Shown here piece after piece: positions 62,940 through 64,000 of a DNA stretch of 64,000 nucleotides. The DNA is from Citreicella sp. C3M06. Lineage in GTDB: Bacteria; Pseudomonadota; Alphaproteobacteria; Rhodobacterales; Rhodobacteraceae. The position numbers were made by a program, and so were the translations under genes. Position 1 is the stretch's first letter, and every line of letters starts with the position of its first letter. The notes below the pieces were generated by a model. That model was not told the origin of the DNA. It saw only the letters and a list, made by a program, of their open reading frames with translations, and ran no database searches. Where the stretch lies: assembly GCF_018860705.1 (NCBI RefSeq), contig NZ_JAHKQA010000072.1, positions 62,001-126,000 of the forward strand. Reading direction: 5' to 3'.

Positions 62940-63812
62940 ATGCAGAGCATTTGCGCGGCAGTCACCATGGTGCGGGACGATCCGGTCTTCCTGAAAACAT
63001 GGGTGCGCTATTACGGCGACCTGCTGGGGCGCGAGAATTGCACCGTGGTCAACCATGGTCACGAGCCCGAGGTCGCCCGCATTGCCGAGGGTTGCAACCT
63101 CATCGGCATTCCCGGCGATCTGCACCGGAATTTCGACATGAAACGCTGGCGGCTGCTGAACGGGCTGGTGGCGGGGCTGCGCGGCTATTACCGCCATGTG
63201 ATCGTTGGCGATGTCGACGAGCTGGTGGTGCTCGATCCCGAAGCCGGAGCTCTGCTGGACTGGCTGCGCGCACAGCCCGGTCGGCGGGTGCTGACACCGC
63301 TTGGGCTGGAGGTGATCCACCGCCCCGAGATCGAAACCGAGCCGCTGGGCGCGGGCATCCTTGGGGCGCGGCGCCATGTGCGGCTTGCGCCGCATTATTC
63401 AAAGCCCTGCGTGCTTTCGATGGGCACCAAGATCGCGCGGGGCGGGCATTTCACTCAGGCCGAAACGCTGCATGTGCCCGATCCGCTTTACCTGTTCCAT
63501 CTGAAATTCTGCGATCTCGCGACCTATAGCGCGACGATGGACCGGCGCAATGCCATGACAGGCGCGGTCGGCGCGGGCGTTGAAGAGGCGGCCATCGGTC
63601 GACACTGGTTTGCCGAGGCGCGGGGCGAAGACCGAGCGGTGTTTGACCGCTTTGCCGGGCTCAGGATGCAGGACGGGTTCGATCTTGGCTGGGTGCGCAA
63701 GCGGATGAAGCGCAGCTGGAAACCCCGTGGCGATACGGGATTCTGGCAGTTCGACCGGCCGGAGTATGACCAGCAATATTGCCTGCCAGAGCGGTTCTTC
63801 GGGCTGTTCTGA
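62940..63812 (+). CDS. Glycosyltransferase family 2-like protein
   Basis: A 290-residue protein of the group of GT2-like/GT92-related proteins that open with an ICAAVTMVRDDPVFLKTWVRYY segment, followed by HVIVGDVDELVVLDP with a DVDE motif that serves as the DxD-type metal site, and HLKFCDLATYS with a catalytic-region histidine. It probably transfers a sugar to a surface polysaccharide. A TTG one codon before the ATG is an alternative start. It ends a few bases from a convergent partial gene. Confidence 0.75.
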   Translation: MQSICAAVTMVRDDPVFLKTWVRYYGDLLGRENCTVVNHGHEPEVARIAEGCNLIGIPGDLHRNFDMKRWRLLNGLVAGLRGYYRHVIVGDVDELVVLDPEAGALLDWLRAQPGRRVLTPLGLEVIHRPEIETEPLGAGILGARRHVRLAPHYSKPCVLSMGTKIARGGHFTQAETLHVPDPLYLFHLKFCDLATYSATMDRRNAMTGAVGAGVEEAAIGRHWFAEARGEDRAVFDRFAGLRMQDGFDLGWVRKRMKRSWKPRGDTGFWQFDRPEYDQQYCLPERFFGLF

Positions 63813-63816
63813 ACGC

Positions 63817-64000
63817 TCAGTAACCGCCGGTTGACGACACGAAGGCGATGTTGCCCAGATCGACAGGCATCTTGTCGGCAGCAGCAACGATCAGCGAGCG
63901 CGAGTTGGTGTCCAGCAGGCCGAAAGCCGCCTCGAAGACGCTGTCGGGCGTATAGACAAAGCCAGCGGCCAGCATCGCGCCAAACAGCAGCCCGCCAGAG
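63817..64000 (-). CDS. Unrecognised protein, C-terminal part
   Basis: The last 60 codons of a gene continuing beyond the window. They encode a hydrophobic Gly/Ala-rich stretch (GGLLFGAMLAAGFVYTP) and a soluble end (LIVAAADKMPVDLGNIAFV, then SSTGGY). No motif allows naming. Codon use fits the neighbours. Confidence 0.6.
   Translation of the reverse strand, partial: SGGLLFGAMLAAGFVYTPDSVFEAAFGLLDTNSRSLIVAAADKMPVDLGNIAFVSSTGGY

Noticed and set aside
1-64000. CRISPR array, tRNA/rRNA genes, complete prophage or integrative element
   Set aside because: No regular spaced repeats, no T-arm/acceptor pairings typical of tRNA, and no integrase or attachment repeats were seen; the lysis pair alone is explained by GTA release.

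Overview
The window is GC-rich, densely packed bacterial DNA of an alphaproteobacterium of the Rhodobacterales (Roseobacter/Paracoccaceae type). The evidence is the gene content: a trgA-trgB-cysK tellurite locus, a gene-transfer-agent (GTA) holin/endolysin pair, CcmF/CcmH (system I cytochrome c maturation), eukaryote-type NADP isocitrate dehydrogenase, and LexA sites of the direct-repeat GTTC-N7-GTTC type. It looks like core chromosome. No tRNA, rRNA, CRISPR array or intact mobile element was seen. The only mobile relic is a decayed IS5-family transposase near 54.6-55.3 kb.

Layout. 0-6.3 kb: photolyase 3' end, trgA, trgB, cysK, a DUF3772/MscS channel and an AlaX-like tRNA editing protein, the last four mostly translationally coupled. 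6.3-11.2 kb: a minus-strand group with an EamA transporter, DUF533 protein, SelO, GNAT acetyltransferase and nucleoside hydrolase, plus a truncated second EamA gene. 11.3-15.2 kb: zwf-pgl-pgi, the entry to the Entner-Doudoroff/pentose phosphate routes, behind a promoter with a LacI-type palindrome. 15.3-21.3 kb: a secreted PRC-barrel protein, a DUF985 cupin, the GTA lysis pair, ccmF-ccmH and a PaaG-like enoyl-CoA hydratase. 21.4-24.2 kb: gltA and gltX on the minus strand. 24.3-31.8 kb: comEC converging on lexA, then the minus-strand operon trpG-trpD-ung-trpC-moaC-moeA with 4-base start/stop overlaps, ending at lexA.

32-38.9 kb: a YibQ-like polysaccharide deacetylase, a 57-residue membrane protein, a PA0069-family radical SAM protein, a HAD phosphatase, a sulfotransferase, Ppx/GppA and icd. 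39-50.3 kb: mainly minus strand, with an MFS exporter, a FrnE/DsbA oxidoreductase, a Crp/Fnr regulator, valine-catabolism genes (hydroxyisobutyrate dehydrogenase, hydroxyisobutyryl-CoA hydrolase, acyl-CoA dehydrogenase, mmsA), a GT4 glycosyltransferase, YbdK and two paralogous small STAS-like proteins. 50.3-54.4 kb: LysR regulator, CBS protein, coaD, two DUF1127-type microproteins, gap and a 47-residue membrane protein. 54.4-56.4 kb: a decayed region. 56.4-64 kb: dsbB, yqaA, a divergent FliG, a small secreted cysteine protein, purB, DUF3422, a sulfotransferase, a glycosyltransferase and a partial gene.

The most interesting signal is the radical SAM gene at 33775-34857. Its promoter carries a perfect LexA direct repeat of the same type as the one in front of lexA in this window, placed between the -35 and -10 elements. 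Its protein ends in QLSLF, the consensus sliding-clamp-binding pentapeptide. Together these suggest an SOS-induced, replisome-tethered radical SAM DNA-repair enzyme related to spore photoproduct lyase. Other points are a five-copy intergenic repeat family, two perfect tandem hairpins between ppx and icd, duplicated TTGCGnnnTTGCA sites between mmsA and its divergent LysR gene, and several microproteins with strong ribosome binding sites.
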